A model generated the notes under the pieces. The model was not told the origin of the DNA. It did no database searches and saw only the letters and a list, made by a program, of their open reading frames with translations. A stretch of DNA of 64,000 nucleotides from the NCBI GenBank assembly GCA_043228905.1, contig JBHGNT010000006.1, forward strand, positions 16,802,001-16,866,000. Direction: 5' to 3'. The DNA is from Azolla caroliniana. Taxonomy: Eukaryota > Polypodiophyta. A program made the translations under genes and the position numbers. Below, piece after piece: positions 41,836 to 51,770 of this stretch (positions within the stretch are counted from its first letter, which is position 1; every line of letters starts with the position of its first letter).

Positions 41836-43216
41836 TCCACTCCCACCAAACCGCACATCCATCGATTTCGGGTACGGTGATCAACCGGGACCTCCGCCGT
41901 CCCGGCACCCGACCACCTTGCCGGCTCCTATTGACCCCGATCCGTCGGATCCAACCGATCCTCCAGGTCCACCGTGTGTCCCCGAATCACCAACTCCATC
42001 CGATCCGCCATATCTAACGTTCGCGCCTTCCTCCCCGATCAGTCCTCCTGGACGCCGTTGTCGACCCGATCACTCCGACTTTGTCCGCCATGCCATGTAT
42101 GCCCTTTGATTGGGCCCCCGGTCACTTCGGTTGTACGCCGGATTTTGCGCCTTGCGTGCCGCGTATGTCCCTCCGTCAGTTCGATCGTCTCCGCGTCCCG
42201 AACACCTCCACGCTCGCCTTCCGCAGGCTCTTCCTGTGTGTTGTTATCGTTCCCCAAATGCGCGCTCGTTCTTCGGTCCTTAGGCCACCCCATTACACGC
42301 TCCTCGCTGCCCCCTGTCTTGTCGTGCTCTCTCTCCGTAGAGTGTACCATCATACCGACCTCCGTGTCGGTGTCCGTCCCAGCTCTTGTTACCGCTTCGC
42401 CTCGACTTCCGCCCTCTATGCCTCACATGTCCTCTGGGACGCCGCACTTTCTCTTCCCAGCCTTCCCAGCGTGTACCCCTTTGTTCTCCGCACACCATCC
42501 TTCTCTCTCGCCGTTCATCCGCCGAACACAACACCTTACCACTCCGTCTCTCGCCGCGTGCTTGCCTCTGAAAGGCTCGACCAGTCCGCCATTGCCGGTC
42601 ACTCGTTGCCGCTCTTCCGGGTGCATGCTTGCTTCTTGGCCCTTCGCCGGCCGTAGTGCATGCTTCTTTTTACGCCCTTCACTCGTCGTAGACCCGACCT
42701 CCGTGTCAGCCTCTTCTCCCTTTGTTGTCGTAGCCCGTTCCGACTCGGGCCCGCTCGTCCATTATTTCATACCGGATACCCGCTCCGGTAACTAACTCCT
42801 CGCCGCCACCCGCCGTCTCTCCGGTCTTACGTTGATCCACAACCGTCGAAGTCTCTCTATAATAGGTGTGGAGGGTCCCGCTCATATCCGGTCGTCAACC
42901 GAACCGTGGTCATCGTGCCCGGTTAGCCTCCTTCTCGTGCTCACCGGCTCCCACCGTACGTTGTGGCTTGTATGCCTTGACGTCCAATCATGTCGGCTTG
43001 GTCCTTGCCCGCTTCGGTAACTAACTCCTCGCCGCCACCCGCCGTCTCTCTGATCTTACGTTGATCCACAACCGCCGAAGTCTCTAGAATAGGTGTGGAG
43101 GGTCCCGCTCGTATCCGGTCATCAAGCGAACCGTGGTCATCGTGCCCGGTTAGCCCCCTTCTCGTGCTCACTAGCTCCCACCGCGCGTTGTGGCTTGTAT
43201 GCCTTGAGGTCCAATC
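41836..43216 (-). other. RLG-N unit 2 internal region, left part
   Basis: It begins with a purine tract on the minus strand (GGTTTGGTGGGAGTGGA) beside the LTR, as at a 3' end. Beyond it are broken minus-strand frames similar to unit 1 (GSEERVMGWPKDRRT, GPSTPILETS). It continues at 48584, 54545 and 62500 between inserted elements. About 2.5 kb in total once insertions are removed. Confidence 0.65.
42787..43216. repeat. Tandem repeat of about 230-245 bp, units 1-2 (unit 3 at 48629)
   Basis: Units start GGTAACTAACTCCTCGCC at 42787, 43016 and 48629. Each holds TACGTTGATCCACAACCG and AATAGGTGTGGAGGGTCCCG. Unit 2 is split by RLC-4. Unit 1 of the RLG-N array has this segment only once (near 32640). 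Unit lengths are not multiples of three, so the encoded frame shifts between copies. Confidence 0.8.
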
Positions 43217-43499
43217 TGTTGGAGACAATGTCGTCAATGCGGAAGATCTAGAAGCATTCGATTCTTCTGAATACCTGCGTATGACTGTTTCTATGTCGTT
43301 GCACAGAGAGAGAGTGAGAGAGAGAGACACAAAAGAGTTCTTTATTCATAAACAAGAATACAACAAGCCCAACCTCACAAAGAGGTTACAAGGTCACTAT
43401 ATATAGGGACCGACTTAGGGCAACTGCCCTTTATGCTAATTACATAAATGGCCAGAACGGGATAGTGTGAATACGTCCATTATACACTTGTATTCGACA
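43217..43499 (-). repeat. RLC-4 3' LTR (283 bp)
   Basis: TGTTGGAGAC to TATTCGACA on the plus strand. A minus-strand TATA-like CCTATATATAGTG lies near 43398-43410. I saw no difference from the other LTR. Confidence 0.95.
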
Positions 43500-43692
43500 C
43501 TCCCCCGTAATGGGCGTATACATGGGTTATCTAAGATTACAGGTATAGACTTAGGTTCTCGGACATATCAGCTTTGTTCGAGTCGGCAGGGTCCGAAGGC
43601 AGAAGACCGAACTGGTCGGGTCGGAACAGTTGAAGCCGATCATTAAGGAACTGATGTCGGTTGTCGGGAACCATCCTGCTCTGTGTCCGGCT

Positions 43693-46600
43693 CTAACCGG
43701 ACTGGTTTGTCGTTACGCCCATCTGATGCCGAAGAGACCGAAAGCGGTCTGCCGAAAGACACTTGGTCATTCCATCTGCGACATTGTTGGTTGTGGATAT
43801 TTTCTCTAGACCGATTTTCCCTGAAATGACGCAGTCCCGAACGAAGTGATATCGAACGTCGATATGTTTGGAGGCGTTGTGGTGAACCGGATTTTTCGAC
43901 AAGGCAACAGCACCTTGACTGTCGCTGTAGACAACTGGAGCCGAGTCATGGTCGACTTGTCGAAACGTGTGCGCCAGCCGACCGAGCCACAAAGCTTCTT
44001 TTGCTGCGTCGGACGCAGCTACATATTCTGCTTCGGTCGTTGAGGTCGCTGTGCACTCCTGAAGTTTCGACTTCCACGAGATTGCTCCATTGCCGAATTT
44101 GAAGCAGTATCCGGTTGTTGATTTCCGACTGTCTATACAGCCGGCGAAGTCCGAGTCAGTGTAACCGACTACGCCTGAGGTTCGGTTCGGACCGAAAAGA
44201 ATGCCGTGGTCTTTTGTGTCAGCTAGATATCTAAACACATGCTTGACTGCGTTCCAATGCGATCGGCCAGGGTTGTGCATAAATCTGCTAACGACTCCTA
44301 CGGCATGAGAAATATCAGGCCGTGTCGCGACCATCAGGTACATAAGGGAGCCGACTGCCGGTGCATACGGTACCGACTTCATATATTCCCCCTCCGGACC
44401 GGATGTCGGGCAGTCTCGCTGAGAGAGCCGAAGATTCATGGGGAGCGGGGTTGAAGCATATTTGGCTGATTGCATGTTGAAGCGTTCCAAGACACGTCCG
44501 ATATAGTCGGTCTGAGACAAAAAAAGATGTCGTTTATCGCGATGCCGACTAATCTTCATGCCAAGTATGTGTCGTGCCGGACCGAGGTCCTTCATGGCAA
44601 ACTTCAACCGCAGTTGCCGAATGAGATCGGCAAGTTCGCCCGCGTGGCGTCCAGAAAGTAGCATGTCGTCCACGTAGATGATGAGGAAGATGGGTGATCC
44701 ATCTTGAGCTGTGTTGGTGAAAAGACAATGGTCCTCATCGCTTTTTGAGAAGCCGATCGATTGGATGAAGTCGTCGAACTTCTTGTACCATTGTCGCGGT
44801 GCCTGTTTGAGGCCGTATAGACTCTTCCTGAGTCGGCAGACTAGATGTTCTTGGCCAGTTGCCACGAAGCCTTTTGGCTGCTCCATATAAATTTCCTCGT
44901 CAAGATCACCATGGAGGAATGCTGTTTTGACATCTAGCTGAATCAGCTCCAAGTTGTCGGCTGCCACTACGCCGAGTAGGAAACGAAGGGTTGTCATTTT
45001 CACCACTGGTGAAAAAATCTCGTCGAAGTCGACGCCGTATTCTTGTCGGAAGCCCTTCGCAACTAGTCTAGCCTTGTACTTTGGGGTGGTCGAATCAGAC
45101 GTCTCTTTTAGTCGATAGACCCATTTGCAAGGAAGAGCACGTCGGTTCCTAGGTAATTCGACCAGATCCCAAGTCTTGTTTGCCCGAATGGAGTGCATTT
45201 CCGACTCCATCGCCAGATGCCAGGTGGCTGAATCGACAGATGTCGATGCTTCCTCGTAAGACGTCGGTTCGCCGGCGTCGGTGAAGAAAATTCCAGGAGA
45301 ATACCTCTCCGGAGGTTGCGACAGTCTCTCGGATCGTCGGGGTATGACTGGACTGGTCGCATCGGGTATCGAGGTCGAATGGTCCGAAAGCGAATCATTC
45401 GGCTGTGCCGAGTCGGAGTTGTCCGAGTCGGGAGTGTAAGGTTCAGCTACCCGTGAAGCTGACCGTGTGTTAAGAGCAGGGCCTTCTTGAAGGGTCGGCA
45501 CATCGGAAAATGTTACCCTTCGGACTTCAATCGGTTTTTCGACTGATGGATTCATAGCCGACTCGTTGAACACAACGTCCGAACTTCGAACGATTTGTCT
45601 GCGTTCGGGGTCCCAGAGTCGGTATCCCATTTCGCCGTCTGATCCATATCCAAGGAAAATGCATTTCCTGGACCGAGGTGCAAGTTTTCGGCGATCATCT
45701 TTCGGAATAAGGGCGTACGCCTCGCATCCGAAGATCCTCAGCTTGTCGTAATTCGGCTTACTGCCGATCCATAGTTCCTGAGGAATTTGAAGTCCTAGAG
45801 GTCTACTTGGCGACATATTGATTATGTGTACTGCCGTGAGTAGAGCCTCTGCCCAGAAGCCATCCGACAGTCCGGAGTGTTGGAGCATGGAAACTATCCT
45901 TTCTTGGATTGTCCTATTCATTCGTTCTGCAATCCCGTTTTGCTCCGGACTGTGTGGTGCCGTAAATTCACGTCGGATGCCGCGTTGTCGGCAGAATTTG
46001 ACGAATTCTTCGGATTTGAACTCTCCCCCATTGTCTGTCCGAAAGCATTTCAGTTTTCGGTCGGTTTGATTTTCTACCATAGCGAGCCACTTTGAGAAGA
46101 TCGAGAAGACCCGATCTTTGGTGCGAATCGGATAAGCCCACACCTTTCGAGTCGAATCGTCAATAAAACTGACGAAGTAAGAGGCACCGCCGAGAGACTG
46201 ATGCGGCATTGGGCCACAGACGTCCGAGTGGACTAAATCGAGAGGTCTCGTGTCTCTTGGTGCTGATGTCGGGTGTGAGGCGGCTGCTTGTTTGCCATAC
46301 TGGCAATGCTCGCAGAATTGATGGTCCGAGAAGGAGAGTTTAGGGATGTATCCGGCTCTAGATAGGTGCGTAATGCCGGCCTTGCTGAGGTGTCCTAGTC
46401 TTCTGTGCCATAGTGATGACACAGGAATATCCACCAAAAACAGGTTACCCTCTCTGAGCGTAACATGTAACGGATACAGTGAGTGTATCTTGGGTCCTCT
46501 AGCAAGCAGGAGGTTCCCCCTGTGGAGTGTCCACCCTCCCGAAGAAAAACCGGCACGAATGCCGTCTTCATCTAGTTGTCCGACTGAGATCAATGGCCTT

Positions 46601-47709
46601 GAGAGCTCGGGTACATGTCGGACATTGTGGAGTACAAGTGTAGAGCCACCTGCAAGGTTGAGCTCTACTGTGCCGATTCCGATGATGTCACAGTGTTGTG
46701 AGTTGCCGACTCGAACTGAGTCGGAGTGACGGATCGTATATTGCCGAAATTGGGATCGATGAGGAGTCACGTGAAATGACGCGCCCGAATCTAAGAGCCA
46801 TGTGCTCGATTCTTCAGTCGTGAGTAGAACTTCTGATCCGACTGGATTTTCGATTGATAGTATATTCGGGTCGTCCGGTAGTACATCAGCTGAGAAGCTG
46901 ACGTAATTGATCTCCTCATGCCGGCCACTCTTCTTGTTGTTCTTGTTCTTGAGTGCGCGGCAGTCGGCTTTGATGTGTCCGGGTTTCTTGCAATAGTTGC
47001 AGATTCGGTTATCCCGTGACTGGCTCCGTCTTCGCTGATTGTTCGGCGGCCGTGAGGAATCTCTACCTCGTATGTTCGATCGGTCTGTCGAACCTTGTAC
47101 TACGTAAGCGTCGTCTGTTGAGTCTTTGGCGAAAGACTTTCTCCGAGCTGCTTCAGTCAGGATTGCGCTCGTGACTTCGGAGTATTTAACAGCCGTGGTT
47201 GACGCGTTGCACACAGTTGTGACAAAAGTTTCCCATGATGAGGGAAGGCTGCTCATGAGTATCATTGCTCTGAGTTCATCCTCGATTGCCGTCCCCTGTG
47301 ACGAGATTTGGGAGCTTATGCTTTCGTACTCATTGAGGTGTGCTTGAACCGAATCAGATTCTTTCATCCGCAAGTTGTAGAGGCGCCGGATCAGAAACAT
47401 CTTCGTTGCAGCGACCTTCTTTTCGTAGGTGTCCGACAGTGTTTTCCACAGTTCGAATGCTGTCGTACACGATTGCACCGTAAAGTATACCGATTCCGAT
47501 AGGTGCATCCGAATCGTGGCGCGGACAATTCTGTCCAGCTTCTGCCACTCAATTGGTTTGTATCCTTCTGGAGGTTCTTCATTTTCGATGGGATCGATCT
47601 GCCCCTTGACTATGAGATAGTCCTGCATTTGTTCCTTCCAGAAGTTGAAGTTCGATCCATCGAACTTTCGTAGACTCATTTCTGACGAGCCGGATGTTGA
47701 TGCCATCAA
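43693..47709 (-). CDS. RLC-4 copia Gag-Pol polyprotein, intact
   Basis: A 1338-residue single frame, a normal length for a full copia polyprotein. Gag covers about 1-230 with the zinc knuckle CNYCKKPGHIKADC at 237-250. The protease motif LLDSGASFH has its Asp at 307. Pre-integrase WHRRLGHLSKAG is at 434-445. Integrase has all three catalytic acids: HSDVCGP (D496), RTDNGGEF (D559) and QNGIAERMNRT (E595). RT covers about 845-1090 with YVDD at 1012-1015. RNase H covers about 1175-1310 with YSDSQGAVALSKNP. All key residues are present. It would replicate through cytoplasmic particles and integrate its cDNA. The 5' untranslated stretch to the primer site is about 570 bp. Confidence 0.96.
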   Translation of the reverse strand: MMASTSGSSEMSLRKFDGSNFNFWKEQMQDYLIVKGQIDPIENEEPPEGYKPIEWQKLDRIVRATIRMHLSESVYFTVQSCTTAFELWKTLSDTYEKKVAATKMFLIRRLYNLRMKESDSVQAHLNEYESISSQISSQGTAIEDELRAMILMSSLPSSWETFVTTVCNASTTAVKYSEVTSAILTEAARRKSFAKDSTDDAYVVQGSTDRSNIRGRDSSRPPNNQRRRSQSRDNRICNYCKKPGHIKADCRALKNKNNKKSGRHEEINYVSFSADVLPDDPNILSIENPVGSEVLLTTEESSTWLLDSGASFHVTPHRSQFRQYTIRHSDSVRVGNSQHCDIIGIGTVELNLAGGSTLVLHNVRHVPELSRPLISVGQLDEDGIRAGFSSGGWTLHRGNLLLARGPKIHSLYPLHVTLREGNLFLVDIPVSSLWHRRLGHLSKAGITHLSRAGYIPKLSFSDHQFCEHCQYGKQAAASHPTSAPRDTRPLDLVHSDVCGPMPHQSLGGASYFVSFIDDSTRKVWAYPIRTKDRVFSIFSKWLAMVENQTDRKLKCFRTDNGGEFKSEEFVKFCRQRGIRREFTAPHSPEQNGIAERMNRTIQERIVSMLQHSGLSDGFWAEALLTAVHIINMSPSRPLGLQIPQELWIGSKPNYDKLRIFGCEAYALIPKDDRRKLAPRSRKCIFLGYGSDGEMGYRLWDPERRQIVRSSDVVFNESAMNPSVEKPIEVRRVTFSDVPTLQEGPALNTRSASRVAEPYTPDSDNSDSAQPNDSLSDHSTSIPDATSPVIPRRSERLSQPPERYSPGIFFTDAGEPTSYEEASTSVDSATWHLAMESEMHSIRANKTWDLVELPRNRRALPCKWVYRLKETSDSTTPKYKARLVAKGFRQEYGVDFDEIFSPVVKMTTLRFLLGVVAADNLELIQLDVKTAFLHGDLDEEIYMEQPKGFVATGQEHLVCRLRKSLYGLKQAPRQWYKKFDDFIQSIGFSKSDEDHCLFTNTAQDGSPIFLIIYVDDMLLSGRHAGELADLIRQLRLKFAMKDLGPARHILGMKISRHRDKRHLFLSQTDYIGRVLERFNMQSAKYASTPLPMNLRLSQRDCPTSGPEGEYMKSVPYAPAVGSLMYLMVATRPDISHAVGVVSRFMHNPGRSHWNAVKHVFRYLADTKDHGILFGPNRTSGVVGYTDSDFAGCIDSRKSTTGYCFKFGNGAISWKSKLQECTATSTTEAEYVAASDAAKEALWLGRLAHTFRQVDHDSAPVVYSDSQGAVALSKNPVHHNASKHIDVRYHFVRDCVISGKIGLEKISTTNNVADGMTKCLSADRFRSLRHQMGVTTNQSG

Positions 47710-48281
47710 ATTCGGTTTTGGTTGACGAAGCTCGGTTCGGAGTTGACCACGAACCTTGTTGGAGTGCAGCCGGTTGGCTCACCCGATATCGTTGTAGTCG
47801 GATTTGAACCCGAGTCGGTTCGGCTTCGGAACTTGCTCGAATACCGATTATTGAAACCGATTATCTGGACCGATTCTGCTTCGGTTGACTGCAGCAACGA
47901 GAGAGACAGATCCAACTGATCCTCCCGAATGTCGATCAGCCAGATGAAGCACGAATTTGGGTTGTTGTCTTGAGACCGATCTGCACCGAGTGGTTACAAT
48001 GAGCGGCGAGCAGCGTTTGATGACCTCTTCGGATGCCGTTTAACCGAATGGAGCACGATCGTGTCAAAGTTGCACAAGGAGATTTCACCTCGAGCGATTA
48101 CGATCACAAGGAACAGAGTACAACCTGATGGCTTACTCCAAGCAAGAATGATCTAACGCGATGAGATGCAAACCTGGTTTTTCTTCTTCTTCTCTCTTTC
48201 TTCGAATGACGCGAATACTGTGCAGGCCGTGATGAAGTGAAGAACCGAATGCTGTGCAGTCGGTGATGACGGCCGAACCTA

Positions 48282-48293
48282 GCTCTGATACCA
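48282..48293 (-). promoter_or_regulatory. RLC-4 primer-binding site
   Basis: Minus-strand TGGTATCAGAGC lies two bases after the 5' LTR. Confidence 0.93.
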
Positions 48294-48295
48294 GA

Positions 48296-48578
48296 TGTTG
48301 GAGACAATGTCGTCAATGCGGAAGATCTAGAAGCATTCGATTCTTCTGAATACCTGCGTATGACTGTTTCTATGTCGTTGCACAGAGAGAGAGTGAGAGA
48401 GAGAGACACAAAAGAGTTCTTTATTCATAAACAAGAATACAACAAGCCCAACCTCACAAAGAGGTTACAAGGTCACTATATATAGGGACCGACTTAGGGC
48501 AACTGCCCTTTATGCTAATTACATAAATGGCCAGAACGGGATAGTGTGAATACGTCCATTATACACTTGTATTCGACA
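48296..48578 (-). repeat. RLC-4 5' LTR (283 bp)
   Basis: Identical to the left copy as read, implying very recent insertion. Confidence 0.95.
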
Positions 48579-48583
48579 CAATC

Positions 48584-48899
48584 ATGCCCGGCTTGGTCCT
48601 TGCCCACTCTGGTAACCTCGTCCGCTCCGGTAACTAACTCCTCGCCGCCACCCGCCGTCTCTCCAGTCTTACGTTGATCCACAACCGTCGAAGTCTCTAG
48701 AATAGGTGTGGAGGGTCCCGCCCGTTTCCGGTCTTTCATGGAACCGTAGTCGTAATGCCTGCTTGGCCTCCTTCTTCCACTCATTGGCTCCCACCATGTG
48801 TTGCAACTCTTCTTCCCCGATCTCCAATCATGTTGGCTTGGTCCTTGCCCAGTTCGGTCCCGACCGATCATGTTCGGGTTTGCTCGGCTTCCTTCCATA
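48584..48899 (-). other. RLG-N unit 2 internal region, second part
   Basis: Continues 43216 after RLC-4 and includes the third tandem unit from 48629. The minus frame reads GPSTPILETSTVVDQRKTGE. Ends at RLG-3. Confidence 0.7.
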
Positions 48900-49337
48900 T
48901 GTCATGATATGGCAAGACTCGAACCGATGACCTTAGGTTATACGGGTCGAGCTCTTGACCATTAGACCATCTATTGTAATACGTAGGATATTATTTTCAT
49001 TTATATTTTATTATAGGAAATTAGTGTATATTCCAGATTTCTCTGGAACATTCTAGAAGCTTCAGGATTACTCCTGAAAACACTATAAAAGAGGGCACTA
49101 GGAATTATGTTGAACCAAATTGGTTCAACGCCAGTCTTAAGCCTTTTAGCCACCATTGTATATTCTCTTCATATAATACATATCTTTCTTATCATCACTC
49201 TCTCTCTCTCTCTCGATCTCTCTCTTTCTCTCCGTCTCGCTCACTCCTTCCTTCTCTCGAAGAAGTTCTACACCTCTCATAGTACTAATCCTTCGTTTAG
49301 CACTAATTCCTTCTCTGTCTCAGTACTGTTCCTGACA
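48900..49337 (+). repeat. RLG-3 5' LTR (438 bp)
   Basis: Starts TGTCATGATATGG and ends GTTCCTGACA. TATAAAAG at 49084-49091, then a CT microsatellite near 49198-49240. Confidence 0.92.
48908..48975 (-). other. tRNA-like sequence, antisense, in RLG-3 LTR
   Basis: The minus strand reads TGGTCTAATGGTCAAGAGC (A-box and D-arm like), then ATCGGTTCGAGTCTTGCC (B-box like), about the spacing of a real tRNA. It is the closest of the three to a tRNA, but the acceptor ends do not pair. A second copy is in the right LTR near 54123-54190. Confidence 0.5.
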
Positions 49338-49351
49338 GTTTGAACCAATTT
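49117..49351 (+). promoter_or_regulatory. RLG-3 self-priming pair
   Basis: AAATTGGTTCAA at 49117-49128 lies 33 bases after the start of the TATA box. TTGAACCAATTT at 49340-49351, just past the LTR, is its exact reverse complement. Same spacing and same bases as in RLG-2, although the two LTRs differ widely elsewhere. Confidence 0.75.
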
Positions 49352-49410
49352 GCCTACCTTCTATCTCTCTCATTTCCTACTAATCTCTTATTCCTCTTTT
49401 CTTTCATCCC

Positions 49411-50542
49411 ATGGCCACTGTTAGCGCTGAAGAATATTAATCTGTTTTCTCGAAATTTCAATGCTTGAAAGAGAATTTCCATGCTTTGGAACAAGAAAAC
49501 CAACGGTTGCTGGGGGATCTTCAGCAAATCTCCTTAGAAAAGCAGCAAACGCAACAACAGCATGGGGAACTTGCGTTACGCGTGCAACAACTCAAAGCAA
49601 CCATCGTAGCGATGCAACAACAAGGGCCCGGAACACAAGGGATTCATAAAGAACCCAAGATTGGCCTTCCCACGAAGTTCGATGGAACGCGATCGCAGTT
49701 TAGAGGGTTCCTTAACCAGGTACGATTAGTTATCCAAATGCATCCTTCCCGATATCCCACCGATGCATCACGAGTGGGTTTAGTAGGCACTTTGTTAAGT
49801 GGCTCAGCGTTGTCATGGTTCGCTCCACTATTAGAAAAGGAATCTCCGTTACTCAACAATTTTGAAGAGTTTCTAGGTGAGTTTAAAGCATGTTTCGGAG
49901 ATACTGACAGCATCAGGACCGCAATCAACAAAATTCGACGATTATTCCAAGGTGACTGTCCAGCCTCCGCATACGTTGCAGATTTTCGCCTTCTCGCCGC
50001 CGATATCCCTTGGGATGATCAAGCGTTGATGGAGCAATTCCGTTATGGTTTACGCAACGACGTCAAGGATTTACTCTTGACCTTCCCCGAAGAGCCAAAG
50101 TCCTTAACAGACGCAATCAGTCGCGCGATGAGATGTGACAACCGCCTCTTTGAGCGACGTTCGGAAAGACAGCTACAGATGCCGAGGCCAAGATCAGAGC
50201 CCACCTATGCCTCAGTGGTAGCAAGACCTTTTCCGAGGGAGTCATATAATGCGCCTCCAGCGAATACTCCGACTCCGATGGAGATTGACACTACACGTCG
50301 TCAAGGGCCATTATCCGAAGAAGAAAAGCAGCGACGCCGTACAAATCGACTATGTCTTTACTGCGGTGGACCAGGACATATCGCAATAAATTTCCCCCAT
50401 AGGCCAAGAAGACAGGTAAACCAAATAGTCGCTAGTTCTAATTGTACTAAACCCGAGCCTATTTCAGTAGGGATATCTGATAGTCCTAATAGTAAACAAA
50501 TTTGATGTCCTTAGTCAGTTAGAAGAAGAGTTAAACGACTAA
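49411..50542 (+). pseudogene. RLG-3 Gag, one stop and one late frameshift
   Basis: Starts MATVSAEEY, then TAA near 49438. The rest is open: a coiled-coil segment (FHALEQENQRLLGDL), FDGTRSQFRGFLNQV, FGDTDSIRTAINK, and the zinc knuckle CLYCGGPGHIAINF, in which the last Cys is Phe. A small frameshift near 50500 separates it from the FDVLSQLEEELND end and the TAA at 50540. About 70% similar to RLG-2 Gag by eye. Confidence 0.88.
50530..50536 (+). promoter_or_regulatory. Probable -1 frameshift site GTTAAAC in RLG-3
   Basis: G TTA AAC GAC TAA in the gag frame; a -1 slip reads into LSPAKIGAVWLD and pol. Same heptamer and same distance from the stop as in RLG-2. Confidence 0.65.
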
Positions 50543-51687
50543 GTCCAGCCAAAATAGGAGCCGTTTGGTTGGACAGCCCTAGATCTGTGTAGCCCATTAG
50601 TGGTTCCATTCCCTCTAAGCAAGTTAGTGATGTGTTCGTAGCCCAAGTAATAGTTAGTACTAAAAGTACCCCTCCAGTACATGTCCTAGCACTCCTAAAT
50701 TCCGGAGCTAACTCTTGCTTTATGGATAAGAAATTTGTTCAAGCTCATAAGATATACCTAAGAAAACTCCAGTGTCCAGCCTCTGTAGTAGTCATTGATG
50801 GACGTCCCATTGCTTCCGGAAATATCATAGAAGAGTCAAAGCCCATTAATATTGTCCTAGATAACTTAGCATGTGTAGCATCATTTAATATTATTAGTAT
50901 CCCAGAACATCCTATAGTTTTAGGATTACCGTGGTTCGAGTTACATAACCCAGACATAGATTGGAGAACAAGAGAAATCCGATGTCGACAAACCCAAGGG
51001 ACAACTCAGAAGATGGCAACCATTTCGCTACGTCAGTTGCGTAAAGAAGGGTGCGAGGAGGAAATGTTCCTCTTTGCAATATCAGTAAACCCCTCCAGCA
51101 CCACTAAAGAAGAATCCACCGTTCAACTTCCCGAGAAGTATTGTCATTACGCCGATGTGTTCGATAAAGTACAAGCCAACACACTTCCTCATCATCGACC
51201 GTACGATTGCCCCATCGATTTACAACCGGGAAAAGAGCCGCCATGAGGACCGATCTACAATTTGTCACCAACCGAGCTGGAAGTCCTTCGGGCCTATATC
51301 GAGGAGAATTTGGAAAATGGTTTCATTCGACATTGGAAATCTCCAGCCGGCACGCCCATTTTCTTCGTCAAGAAAAAAGATGGATCGCTTCGTCTCGTTG
51401 TAGATTACCGCGGCTTGAATAAGGTTACAATCAGGAATAGGTATGCTCTTCCCCTTATCTCAAGTCTTTTAGAACGGATCAATGGTGCCAAGTTCTTCAC
51501 GAAGATCGACTTACGGGGAGCATATAACCTCGTACGGATCCGACCAGGAGACGAATGGAAGACCGCGTTTCGCACCAGATATGGGCACTTCGAGTATACG
51601 GTCATGCCGTTCGGCCTCACTAATGCACCGGCAGTCTTCCAGCACATGGCTAATGATATATTCCGAGATCTATTGGATGATTGTTTG

Positions 51688-51770
51688 AACATCTATTAGT
51701 ACTAATACGACTATTCCGAGATCTATTCCGAGATCTATTCTCATGTACTATTAGTACTAATACGACTTCG
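51688..51770. other. Filler DNA at the RLG-3 RT active site
   Basis: TTAGTACTAATACGACT occurs twice and TTCCGAGATCTATT three times around here, where RLG-2 encodes the YLDD region. The filler is built from nearby pieces, as expected of error-prone end joining with local template copying. Confidence 0.7.

Larger units (their letters stand above)
43217..48578 (-). mobile_element. RLC-4, intact young Ty1/copia element
   Basis: Identical 283-bp LTRs (43217-43499, 48296-48578), target duplication CAATC (43212-43216, 48579-48583), primer site, purine tract ACGGGGGAG and one uninterrupted 1338-codon gag-pol. This is the best candidate here for a recently active copia. Confidence 0.96.

Noticed and set aside
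41974-42795. A 273-codon plus-strand open frame in RLG-N, with similar ones at 32203-32688 and 63232-63726
   Set aside because: GC-rich, Pro/Ser-rich antisense shadow of the minus-strand coding remnants. No motif, and frames do not correspond between the three units.
48908-48975. A possible functional tRNA gene
   Set aside because: A- and B-box-like motifs are present, but acceptor and anticodon stems do not pair and it sits inside an LTR in two copies.
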